A stretch of 64,000 bases of DNA, taken from positions 162,109,310-162,173,309 of the forward strand of contig NC_134837.1 of NCBI RefSeq assembly GCF_004210375.1, read 5' to 3'. Position numbers and translations under genes: made by a program. Of this stretch, positions 58,401 through 64,000 are shown piece by piece. Each line of letters begins with the position of its first letter. Position 1 is the stretch's first letter. The notes under the pieces were generated by a model. It had not been told where the DNA came from and did not search any database. It worked only from the letters and a program-made list of their open reading frames with translations. The DNA is from Tachypleus tridentatus. Its lineage: Eukaryota > Arthropoda > Merostomata > Xiphosura > Limulidae.

Positions 58401-61400
58401 TATTTCTTAGGTGAGAGTGGTGAATAGAGGTTAAGACTGATAGAAGGTTTGTCCTCACTGCAGTGTGAGTCCTACTTCCACAGTCACTTAGAAAACTAGG
58501 GTACATTTTATAATCCCACATTATAGCTTGTAACCTGGGTTCTATTCAATTAATGCAACATTTTTTGTTTATTCTTGTTTTGGCCTGTCTTAAGTTATAA
58601 CAAATTAATATAATAAGTTATAAGTGTGAATTTGTTGTTTTAACACAGCCCTTCCTTGTATTTTCCTTATTTCATTTCATTAAAATGTATTCATTTTCAC
58701 TAATATATATATATGTATACACATATCACATATATAACAAATGTAAGAAAGTATCATTTTAAATTGTGTGCTTTTAACTTTAAAAATCACCAAAATAAAA
58801 ACAAACTTTGAGCATCTGCTGAAACATTTTTTTTTGTTTTAACAACAATTGTTATGCCTTTTAGAACTTCAAAGCTAAAGAAAGTAGAAAATGTATATTC
58901 ACATTCAATCCAATATCAAATGTTTTGAGTATCGATAATGTATTTAGACCGAGCATGTAACACAAAATAAACTTTAACTAAAAATATCACAGAATATTTC
59001 CTGCAGTAAAAGGATACTCACTGGTTATAAAACTCACAAACTCAGACACACATTCCTGTACACATTCTTTAGCATCCTTAGCAATCTGAAAAAAAATTAT
59101 TCATGATAAAACCTGTCAAACAGAAAATTCCTATGAAAAAATACTTTTCTTCCAAACTCACTAAAATTTATTAGACATACCTAATTATTACATCCATAAA
59201 AGAAAACCACCATTACTGAATTATCTCTTGGGATCCAATAATAAAAAAAAAAAGTCAAATTAAACCCCAGTGTCTTTTACTATGTGCAAGGGCATACTTT
59301 GCAAAAGACTTCACTGATATGATGATACATACAAGTATTGACTTCTAATGTGGTTACTAGGACAACCAATTATTCATAAGACATATTTTTAATACTTTGC
59401 AAGTTGTATCACCAAATGTGGTTTAATTTGCAATAATTTTTTTTCTTGTTCATTTGGAATTCTTTTTGTACAAATGCTCACAGAATTAGCTATAAACATA
59501 ACTATGATAAATAGAACAGCAAAAAGAGACTATCAGTAGATTTTTACCTGACATGCTAAAGTTTTGTAATTTCTGGAATAAAAATATATACATATTGTCA
59601 ATTCTTGTTTCTCTTTTTATGTAAAGTCAGAAAATTGCATCTTTATACACACACACATAAAACACAATTTAGAGATAGTAAAGTGAGCATTTATTAAAAC
59701 AGATATGGTAATTTGAAAATGTTTAATACACACTCACATGTTTAAGTTTCAATCATAAGGCTAAAGCAAACAGTAAACATGGGTTTTGGTCAACTACAAA
59801 TTAAAGAAATATGTAATCAATCAAACTTCACACCAAAAGAAATCAATGTAAATGTTTTGATTTAACTAACTTACACAAGACAAGTTTATTAATCAAGTCT
59901 GATTACACTGGTTTACAAAGAAATTGAGGCAAGCACAAAAATAGCTGTTTTAACCTAATTTGGGGGTGCTGAATTCAGATTTGAAATCCGTTTTTACTCA
60001 TCACCTCTAGTGTTTTAGATATGCATACTGTACATTTTGTACACACACTGTACATAAAGGCATATATGCATTCAGGGTTAATTTCTAATATTGTGTGACT
60101 TATGTCTTCTTTTTTAGTTATTATGCAATAAATGTAAGTGATAGCATTACATTATATATATATATATAGCTATATATCAAGACGGATTTTGGCAGTTGCT
60201 GTAGCCAACACGCCTCAATCAACAGCCAGCAGTGCACTGGCAGTCAGCGCAGGAGGTTGGTGTCCCTCGACAATTGTGTCACACAATCTTTGGGTATATA
60301 TTTATATTACAATTTCCAACCACGCATTATAATTATTATTGCCTTACATATGGTTTAATTTTACAAAGTACTGTTGCTTTCTCTGTCTCTGGGATAGTCG
60401 AGCTGTATCCCAGCATTACAAGCAGAAAGACTGGGGTCTAGAAGCACTTTCGCTCCTGGTGAACAGAGCCAAGGAGAATCCTCTGGTTGACATGAAGAAG
60501 GTGCTTCTTCCTCCTCTTCACAACAAGCTTGGTTTGATGAAGAATTTCGTGAAGGCCATAGACAAAAATGGTGCTGCCTTCCAACACTTGTCTACTGTGT
60601 TCCCAGGTCTCAGTGCTGCTAAGCTCAAAGAGGGCATCTTTGTTGGACCTCAAACTGGAGAAGTGTTGAAGGATACTGATTTTGAGGAGCTTCTTACCTT
60701 AAAGGAACTGAGAGCATGGGAAGCATTTAAGTCAGTCTGTAGTGGCTTCCTTGGTAACACACGCATACCAAATTACCAAGCCTGTATTGAGAAGTTGCTA
60801 AAGACTTATGAGGATATGGGATGCCTAATGTCACTAAAATTCATTTTCTCCATTCCCACCTCAACTTCTTCCCTCCAAACCTTGGAGCAGTGAGTGATGA
60901 GCACGGAGAAAGATTCCACTAAGACATTACTAAGATGGAGAGCAACTACCAAGGCAAGTGGAACCCCAGCATGATGGGAGACTTCTGCTGGATGCTCTTG
61001 CGTGACATCCCGGAGGCAAAATACACCAGATCATCTAAGAAAACACATTTCTAACTGTCTGCGGTACTATGAATTGTGTACATTGTGTCATCCAAGTATA
61101 TTTATTCCATCAATGTTCTTTATCTATCCTGTTTCATCTGTAATAAGCTTCTGCAACTGTTGAAATAAGCACGTATATACTCTGTATATACTAAAATGAG
61201 ACTATTTAAAAGCCAGAAAACTAGAGGTGATAGAGCAAAACTGTTTATAAATTTGAATTCAGCACACCCAAATTAGTAAAAAACACCTATTCACATTCTT
61301 GCCTCAAACAAAAAATATTTTTTTGTAAACCAGTGTTATATATAAAGACAAACTGTAAGATGGACAAGACTGATATTTTTTTTTTGTGTGTAATATGATC

Positions 61401-61623
61401 ACTTTTAAAAGTTTCATTTTATTAAAAGACAAAAAAGAGTAAACTTATTAGAACTGTAACCAGTTATAGTCATAGAAACTTCTCAATCATTTTTTTTGTG
61501 TATGTCTAAGAAAAATAAATAATATAAATATGTCACTCAGTTTTCTACGACTCTTACCTTGCCTGATTTTGGAATTGCATTTTTCATTATTCTTGCAACA
61601 TTAGCAATAGGTAGAAAACGATC
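40432..61623 (-). CDS. NFYB: NF-YB, CCAAT-binding transcription factor subunit B (gene, 5' incomplete)
   Basis: NF-YB pairs with NF-YC through a histone fold; the dimer recruits NF-YA and binds CCAAT boxes in promoters in the nucleus. Six minus-strand exons join in frame at GT/AG sites: 61558-61623, 59018-59085, 49358-49487, 49002-49080, 47635-47720 and 40432-40458. They give 151 codons and a stop. The first three carry the diagnostic histone-fold text, including [31 protein letters not shown] and [18 protein letters not shown], nearly identical to animal NF-YB. The rest encode the less conserved Q/T-rich C-terminal region ending in QQIQF plus one residue. Vertebrate NF-YB is about 207 residues, so roughly the first 50 residues are missing; I found no upstream exon between 61.6 and 64.0 kb. 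The reading frame shows no damage. Introns are large and full of transposons. Identity is very secure; exon ends are read by eye. Confidence 0.95.
42131..42451. repeat. Degenerate ~190-205-bp repeat pair
   Basis: CCACCAAGGAACC (42131) recurs as CCATCAAGGAACC (42322), and CAGTCCAAAACCAGG near 42199 recurs as CAGTCTAAAACCAGG near 42403, followed in both by ATCAG, a T-run and ATCCAGTC. The spacing of the two anchor pairs differs by about 13 bp, so indels are present. Confidence 0.65.
42452..42558 (-). mobile_element. SINE family B in the last NFYB intron
   Basis: Flanked by TGTGGTAAG at 42443-42451 and 42559-42567. A short copy (107 bp) with CTGTGCTCTGCCCACCATGG and the CTGGTGTGCCACTAGGGGC head complement. 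It lies inside the second unit of the degenerate repeat pair. Confidence 0.9.
42568..45300. repeat. Purine-rich, strand-asymmetric domain
   Basis: For about 2.7 kb the plus strand is dominated by A and G (frequent GAAGAAA, GGAAAA, AGAAAG), with a (A)19 run at 42677-42695. The open frames seen here encode Lys/Arg-rich or Phe/Leu/Ser-rich low-complexity text and are not genes. It may be an expanded ancient satellite or an old element; I cannot identify it. Confidence 0.5.
45301..47634. other. Intronic AT-rich sequence
   Basis: No repeat or coding text recognised before the NFYB activation-region exon. Confidence 0.4.
47635..47720 (-). CDS. NFYB: NFYB coding exon, C-terminal activation region
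   Basis: Completes the split Ser codon and continues [20 protein letters not shown], then YATTFPAQ. The VVYATT-like segment resembles the conserved C-terminal part of animal NF-YB. The acceptor is TTCTAG and the donor GTATAA; the exon leaves phase 0, which matches the next exon exactly. Confidence 0.85.
47721..49001 (-). other. NFYB intron (1.3 kb)
   Basis: AT-rich, with a short imperfect duplication of the phrase CTAAATGYTGAAAACATAAA near 48630 and 48673. Nothing else recognised. Confidence 0.6.
49002..49080 (-). CDS. NFYB: NFYB coding exon after the histone fold
   Basis: Encodes [20 protein letters not shown] plus LGEENF, then one base of a split Ser codon. The MKG-D/E-K start matches the residues directly after the NF-YB histone fold. 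The acceptor is TTATAG and the donor GTAAGT. The acidic Ser-rich remainder is the variable linker to the activation domain. Confidence 0.9.
49358..49487 (-). CDS. NFYB: NFYB coding exon, histone-fold C-terminal half
   Basis: Encodes [20 protein letters not shown], then [20 protein letters not shown] and YRE. This is the most conserved stretch of NF-YB. The exon is 130 nt, using one base to complete the previous codon plus 43 codons. The acceptor is CTACAG and the donor GTTTGT. An ATG-initiated open frame extends past both splice sites, but its N-terminal extension is intron sequence. Confidence 0.96.
50024..50050. repeat. Perfect 12-bp inverted repeat (hairpin)
   Basis: ATTATAACTATA and TATAGTTATAAT are separated by CAT. 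AT-only arms make chance formation fairly likely; it sits in the central NFYB intron. Confidence 0.6.
52435..53558 (+). pseudogene. Tigger/pogo transposase fragments (DDE domain and C-terminus)
   Basis: Before the SINE the frame reads [20 protein letters not shown], the catalytic-core text typical of Tigger transposases. After the SINE it resumes with [18 protein letters not shown], and in a shifted frame [15 protein letters not shown] and [20 protein letters not shown], matching the LFLDN-x-P-x-HP and FLPPNTTSLIQPLDQ signatures. The C-terminal part, open at 53247-53558, is acidic and ends [10 protein letters not shown], like the SFF tail of Tigger proteins. The N-terminal helix-turn-helix domain is not recognisable. 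Frameshifts, stops and the SINE make it inactive. Confidence 0.75.
52546..52822 (-). mobile_element. tRNA-derived SINE, family A, inside the Tigger element
   Basis: Full-length copy with its TTTG-rich complement of the CAAA tail at the left and the tRNA-like head, ending GCCGGGC, at the right. It is flanked by CCTGTGGAATGG (52534-52545) and CCTGTGGATTGG (52823-52834), a 12-bp target duplication with one mismatch. The duplicated bases are Tigger coding sequence, so the SINE landed after the Tigger. Confidence 0.93.
53811..54400 (-). repeat. Left inverted arm of the RT element
   Basis: Reverse-complement copy of 57984-58580, with scattered substitutions and small indels. A short minus-strand open frame here ([20 protein letters not shown] and onward) has a plus-strand twin in the right arm. 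That could be the RT protein's C-terminal end carried in the repeat or merely non-coding conservation. Confidence 0.75.
54468..56042 (+). pseudogene. Penelope-like reverse transcriptase, 5' and central part
   Basis: In order, and across frameshifts, the sequence reads [20 protein letters not shown] and [13 protein letters not shown] (the N-terminal CxC and K-GP/S-K-R region of this RT family), then [29 protein letters not shown] (the LPK-HK motif), [19 protein letters not shown] (finger/palm motif A), IGVSMGANY (motif B) and RYIND (motif C). Motif C has Asn where RTs need the second-last Asp of YxDD. The next codon is a stop, and another stop (55630-55632) breaks motif A. An 89-bp tandem duplication at 54933-55108 adds a frameshift. 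It is clearly dead. The gene resumes on the other side of the Tc1 insertion. Confidence 0.68.
54933..55108. repeat. 89-bp tandem duplication in the RT gene
   Basis: Two adjacent copies beginning CTATTGAAAGCAATACTG, each ending near GAAAGAAATACCATAC, differ by only a few bases. Since 89 is not a multiple of three it also shifts the frame. The close match between the copies makes it a recent event compared with the decay of the gene. Confidence 0.92.
56043..57612 (+). mobile_element. Tc1-like DNA transposon with paired direct repeats in each arm (copy 2)
   Basis: Terminal inverted arms of 213 bp each, 56043-56255 and 57400-57612. Each arm has an outer binding-site-like motif (CTGGCTAAAATCTTAAAGTC at the left) and an inner one (CTGGTCAAAAGTTTAAGACC) in the same orientation, the IR/DR layout known from Sleeping Beauty-type Tc1 elements. 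It splits the RT element. The left end is slightly eroded relative to the right end (ACACTGCTAGCC on the complement), so the TA duplication is not exact. Confidence 0.85.
56369..57355 (+). pseudogene. Tc1-like transposase pseudogene (copy 2)
   Basis: Starts [20 protein letters not shown], an N-terminal helix-turn-helix region ([20 protein letters not shown]), followed by a second DNA-binding segment ending [13 protein letters not shown] at 56670-56672 ends that frame. The rest continues past it: [20 protein letters not shown] (first catalytic Asp), then a frameshift at about 56850. Next come [14 protein letters not shown] (second Asp) and [14 protein letters not shown] (the Glu), so the DD34E catalytic set is recognisable but not joined. 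A short deletion near 56910 removes residues also found in copy 1. Relatives are about 340 residues; no product could be active. Confidence 0.85.
57615..57950 (+). pseudogene. Reverse transcriptase, 3' part beyond the Tc1 insertion
   Basis: Starts [18 protein letters not shown] directly after the Tc1 end and continues [20 protein letters not shown] and [18 protein letters not shown]. This fits the F-LDL-I strand and the thumb-like SQL-RYC region that follow motif C in this RT family. The upstream fragment ends ENTSISNTE just before the Tc1, so the two halves were one gene. Several stops and frameshifts are present. Confidence 0.6.
57984..58580 (+). repeat. Right inverted arm of the RT element
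   Basis: Partner of the left arm. It starts after the last RT-like text and contains the open stretch [20 protein letters not shown] and [11 protein letters not shown]. It ends near TGCAACATTTTTTGTTTATT. Confidence 0.75.
59018..59085 (-). CDS. NFYB: NFYB coding exon, central histone-fold helix
   Basis: Encodes [16 protein letters not shown] followed by VSFITS and the first two bases of a Glu codon. This is the long alpha-2 helix of the histone fold. The acceptor follows a T-rich tract ending CAG; the donor is GTATCC. The split Glu codon is completed by the first base of the exon at 49487, which fixes the splice phase across the 9.5-kb intron. Confidence 0.95.
59906..60010. repeat. Left terminal inverted repeat of the orphan-ORF element
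   Basis: Includes an outer CACTGGTTTAC block and an 87-bp inner arm that matches the reverse complement of 61221-61307, with several mismatches but no large gap. The strongest block is GTGCTGAATTC. Confidence 0.75.
60011..60353. other. Left interior of the orphan-ORF element
   Basis: Non-coding stretch between the left arm and the broken gene. It has a short TA repeat at 60152-60168 and a GC-richer block around 60180-60290 that I do not recognise. Confidence 0.4.
60354..61054 (+). pseudogene. Broken copy of an uncharacterised invertebrate protein family
   Basis: The readable protein starts within [15 protein letters not shown], continues through [52 protein letters not shown] and GCLMSLK, then, one frame over, [26 protein letters not shown], and [21 protein letters not shown] recognise this as a family that recurs in many invertebrate genomes as large unnamed proteins; I know no assigned function. 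A CC-x2-C cluster near the start could bind metal. The N-terminal half is absent, so this is a 5'-truncated copy. Two disabling changes are visible: a one-base loss near 60840 shifts the frame, and a TAA at 60920-60922 follows GERFH. It lies between inverted repeats inside an NFYB intron. I infer it is a transposon gene or passenger; it is not a host gene here. Confidence 0.7.
61221..61335. repeat. Right terminal inverted repeat of the orphan-ORF element
   Basis: Inverted partner of 59906-60010. It begins CTAGAGGTGA and ends with the outer GTAAACCAGTG block. The outer portion contains a few extra bases compared with the left arm. Confidence 0.75.
61558..61623 (-). CDS. NFYB: NFYB coding exon, start of histone fold
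   Basis: Encodes 22 residues beginning [14 protein letters not shown] and ending KSGK, the alpha-1 and first loop region of the NF-YB histone fold. The acceptor is TTTTAG and the donor GTAAGA; both ends are phase 0. It is the most upstream NFYB exon visible in the window. The preceding residues (REQ in relatives) must come from an exon further upstream. Confidence 0.94.
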
Positions 61624-62221
61624 CTAAAAGAAGAATTTTTTTTTTCACTATTTTAGTTCTCTTGCTAAAGTGTTTAATGCAAAAAATAGAGTATGTTTTG
61701 AAATATATGAATTAAAAGGCAGTTTCATTTTAAAAAATTACACTATTAGTTTGCTAAAAATAAATGTTGTAACAATTGGGATAAAACAGCAGCTAAATTT
61801 TTCCCATATAAAAAAATCATACTGTTTGAAAAAAATAATAAAAGTCTTAATCTGTAACTTTAAAAGTACATGAGTGAAGTTATTTGAACTTCACAAGATA
61901 TTAAGACTGTGCTAGATGTTTTGAAATCCCACACTGATATCAACAATTATGCATTAACAGCTTAAAATTAAATATCTACACTATCAAATATCCACTTTCT
62001 TTCATGTATCAAAAAAAGATCACTTATGCATTTCCTAAAGAGCAAATTCATATGAGAGTTCATGTTAACATCAACTGATATGAAGAATAACTATTAAACT
62101 CCTTTACCAGCAGTTTGTATCATATCTATTTACATTAAGCTTTTCCCTTTACCCAGAGGTTTTAACTGTTTGCTTCTCGATTGAAATAACTCTTTGCACT
62201 GTATGGATTGGTTATATTTAG
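61624..62221. other. NFYB upstream intron, no recognisable content
   Basis: AT-rich sequence between the most upstream visible NFYB exon and the hAT element. I looked for an upstream exon ending in the expected REQ-type residues with a donor and did not find one. Confidence 0.5.
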
Positions 62222-63244
62222 CAGGGGCATAGATCATGGGGGTATGGTGCATACAATCATCCCCCCCCTACACTTTGGGCTGTTGAATTTTTTTATTGCA
62301 TCACAGGCCTACAGATTGTGTGTTTGTTCTTGTGATTCTCATGTTCTTACCACTCAACTTACATAATTAAGCCTAGATATAGGCTTTTTCAGTTGCCGAA
62401 ATGTACATCTTAATAGATGTACTTCTAAGCTTTTCGATCTAAGCGATAATTCGTAAGTATCAGTCAGTTGGCCTAAGTATATATGTAAGGCTTGCAAGCA
62501 CTCTCACAGAATCTACCTATGTCTTGTATGTAGTGTAATATTAAATAAAATTTACATCACAACAGAATGAACAGAGCACGAAATTCGAAAATATTACTCC
62601 CAAGCATAAACTCCTGTGATCTAGATCTGGCAGGCCATTTGTAGCTTGTAGCTGCATCAATCTTATGTATATATTGTGCAGTTTTCCTATGCCATTTGTT
62701 CTTATGCATGTCTAGCCGGTTTTATTGTCAAACACCTTACTCTCCTTGGCTGCAGAAACCGCTGACCATAGTGTACGTTTAGTGTACAGTTAATGACAGG
62801 TTTGGGCCACTTGGATCCAGGTGCACCCTACATCACTCCCCTCTGCTCCCTTTAGTCTGAGCCTCAATTTTACAACAGGGCTCATCAGACCTGTGTTTGT
62901 GGCCCTCATTAATCCATGAAATTTCAGATTATTACTGCCCTCTAATAAAGAGCCAATGCTTTATGGTAAAAGAACAATATATTCTCTTATCATAGACAGT
63001 AAAAATATTGTATTTTCTTGTATAATTAGAACACAAAAGAAGCAATTTCAATGGCCTGAAGCCTCTACTTGAATTGTATTGCTAGTTTTTGTTTAGGTAT
63101 TTTTATTTAATAGACGTGCTTATAGACATTATATCACAACATGTTTGCCTTCTGATGAACTTTAACAGGAATATAATATATTTGTGATTGTTTAAGTATT
63201 TTTTAAGAAATTTGCAATTACTTGTGTTGTAACTAGCACACATT

Positions 63245-63310
63245 ATTGTCCCAGCGATGCCCAGGTGGTCAGTCGGCTCGGTAGTCACTGTGAGGTTCAC
63301 GTGTTCGACT
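63245..63310 (+). mobile_element. Possible decayed SINE head in the hAT 5' region
   Basis: GATGCCCAGGTGGTCAGTCG with CACGTGTTCGACTT follows a tRNA-like A-box/B-box spacing. No SINE body follows, so this may be chance. Confidence 0.3.
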
Positions 63311-63432
63311 TAAATACATTATACAGTTCAATCCAACTTCCATTCTGTTCTATCTTCATTCATTGTATGTTAAGAGTTTTTCAATAAAGACTATTTTAGC
63401 CAGTTGAGTCATCTGGAAAAAAGATTCCAATT

Positions 63433-64000
63433 ATGACAAGCAAGCGTCTGAAACTTTCGGATATTAGACAGTTCTGCAAGGCAGTTACTAATACTACAAG
63501 TGACAATGCAGATGCAGATAATCCAACAACCTCAAACAAAGGAATAGAAACTTGCCATACAGAGGAAATACCATGTTCATCAGAGGACGAGTCTGAAAAT
63601 ACTTGTGCAACTATTGCACATCATGAACCACCAAATAGTTGTGAAACAAGTTTGTGCAGTAATGAAAAATCTGACACTGTACAGATACAGTGTGGAAAGC
63701 CATATCATCCAGATGCACAACTATTACCACGACAGAAAGCAAAATCTTAAAATATCAACTTCCAGGGCAAGTGGTTTGATGAGTTCCCATGGCTGCACTT
63801 AGAGAATCAAACTCAAAAAGTCGCATGCTTTCATTGTGCCAAGGTGGAAAATAGAGGCCTTTTTACAGGGAAATTGGAGAAACCAATGGAGTATACTTTC
63901 GTATCCACCAGATTTTGCAACTGGAAAAAGGCAAAACAGAAATTCAATGAACACCAATTCTCCTCTCAGCACAGATTCGCTATATCTCCAGAAAGTTCAC
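63433..64000 (+). pseudogene. hAT-like transposase N-terminus with TTF-type zinc finger, one internal stop
   Basis: The frame starts MTSKRLKLSDIRQFCKAV, followed by an acidic Ser/Thr-rich linker of about 85 residues. After a TAA at 63748-63750 the same frame stays open to the window end. That part reads KWFDEFPWL, then VACFHCAKV, GKLEKPMEYTFVSTRFCNW and KKAKQKFNEHQFSSQH. The Cys-x2-Cys, FCNWKKA and H-x5-H pattern is that of the TTF zinc finger found in hAT transposases and in ZMYM1-like proteins derived from them. The single stop with an otherwise open frame suggests a fairly young loss or, less likely, a sequencing error. The RNase-H-like catalytic core is not in the window. Confidence 0.75.

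Larger units (their letters stand above)
53797..58585 (+). mobile_element. Reverse-transcriptase element with ~0.6-kb inverted flanking arms
   Basis: Two arms, about 53811-54400 and 57984-58580, are inverted copies. Shared blocks include CAAGCTATAATGTGGGATTA, CTCACCTAAGAAAT, TGGAAAGCTAGATGG and CTTTCTACCATATTAGGGGC or their complements. Between them lies a degenerate reverse-transcriptase gene, split by a Tc1-like transposon. Penelope-like elements are known to carry terminal repeats in direct or inverted arrangement, and the RT text fits that broad group, so I favour a Penelope-like element; the clade is not certain. The left edge abuts the pogo/Tigger right end with almost no spacer. Confidence 0.65.
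49488..59017 (-). other. Central NFYB intron (9.5 kb) filled by nested mobile elements
   Basis: The intron interrupts the histone fold between its alpha-2 segment and the ASDRCHQ segment. About 49.5-52.0 kb is AT-rich with only a small hairpin. From 52.0 to 58.6 kb it is almost wholly mobile elements: a pogo/Tigger element carrying a SINE, then an RT element carrying a Tc1 element. The last 0.4 kb before the exon is plain AT-rich intron. Confidence 0.85.
59924..61307 (+). mobile_element. TIR-bounded DNA element carrying an orphan ORF (core)
   Basis: Two 87-bp arms, at the ends of this interval, are inverted copies: both run from TTGAGGCAAG through AATTTGGG and GTGCTGAATTC to TCACCTCTAG. A further shared block, CACTGGTTTAC, lies outside each arm at 59906-59916 and 61325-61335, so the real element is probably at least 1.43 kb. 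The interior holds a broken gene of an uncharacterised family on the plus strand, antisense to NFYB. I cannot assign a superfamily and see no certain target duplication. The inverted arms are seen directly; the claim that the ORF is element-encoded is inference from its position between them. Confidence 0.75.
62222..64000 (+). mobile_element. hAT-type DNA transposon, 5' part (continues beyond the window)
   Basis: The left end starts CAGGGGCATAGATCATGGGG, a typical hAT terminus, preceded by ATATTTAG, a candidate 8-bp target duplication. About 1.2 kb of non-coding sequence precedes a transposase N-terminus starting at 63433. The right end and the catalytic domain lie beyond the window, so the superfamily call rests on the terminus and the zinc-finger type. 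Confidence 0.72.

Noticed and set aside
60232..60441. Second overlapping frame next to the orphan-family gene
   Set aside because: Out of frame with the recognisable protein; the region upstream of FTKYCC has no family resemblance.
1..64000. CRISPR array, prophage, operon or bacterial-type defence system
   Set aside because: Split gene with GT/AG introns, SINEs and eukaryotic transposons show this is animal nuclear DNA; no regular short repeats with unique spacers were seen.

Overview
This is an AT-rich animal nuclear DNA window. It has one split host gene with introns of up to about 9.5 kb, many tRNA-derived SINEs, and decayed DNA transposons and retroelements. There are no operons, bacterial-type genes or CRISPR arrays. 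Two SINE families dominate, and from memory they resemble repeats common in horseshoe crab DNA. My best guess is therefore a chelicerate, possibly a horseshoe crab; this is inference, not proof.

The only host gene I can support is the gene for NF-YB, the histone-fold B subunit of the CCAAT-binding factor NF-Y. It lies on the minus strand from about 61.6 kb down to 40.4 kb. Six coding exons join in frame with GT/AG junctions to give 151 codons plus a stop. They cover most of the histone fold and the C-terminal tail, which ends in a 27-nt terminal coding exon. The N-terminal exon or exons and the promoter are not visible and probably lie beyond position 64000.

Region by region: 1-36 kb is gene-free as far as I can read. 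It holds many SINE copies (several with exact target-site duplications), a LINE reverse-transcriptase fragment (about 3.1-3.4 kb), a MITE-like fold-back (4.2-4.5 kb), a retrotransposon gag scrap (13.7 kb), an internally deleted mariner (20.0-20.9 kb), a ~53-bp minisatellite (21.4 kb), a possible piggyBac-type C-terminal scrap (25.8 kb) and a deleted Tc1-like element (32.7-34.1 kb). From 36 to 40.4 kb lies the downstream flank or 3' UTR of NFYB. The last NFYB intron (40.5-47.6 kb) contains a long purine-rich domain. The 9.5-kb central intron (49.5-59.0 kb) carries a pogo/Tigger element split by a SINE, immediately followed by a reverse-transcriptase element with ~0.6-kb inverted flanking arms that is itself split by a Tc1 element with paired direct repeats in each terminal arm. 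The next intron (59.1-61.6 kb) holds a TIR-bounded element carrying a broken member of a widespread uncharacterised protein family. A hAT element with a zinc-finger-type transposase N-terminus runs off the right edge.

No intact autonomous mobile element is present; every recognisable transposase or RT is broken or incomplete. The most informative points are the orphan TIR element, the inverted-arm RT element, the shared 3' tail of two otherwise different SINE families, and the readable order of nested insertions inside NFYB.
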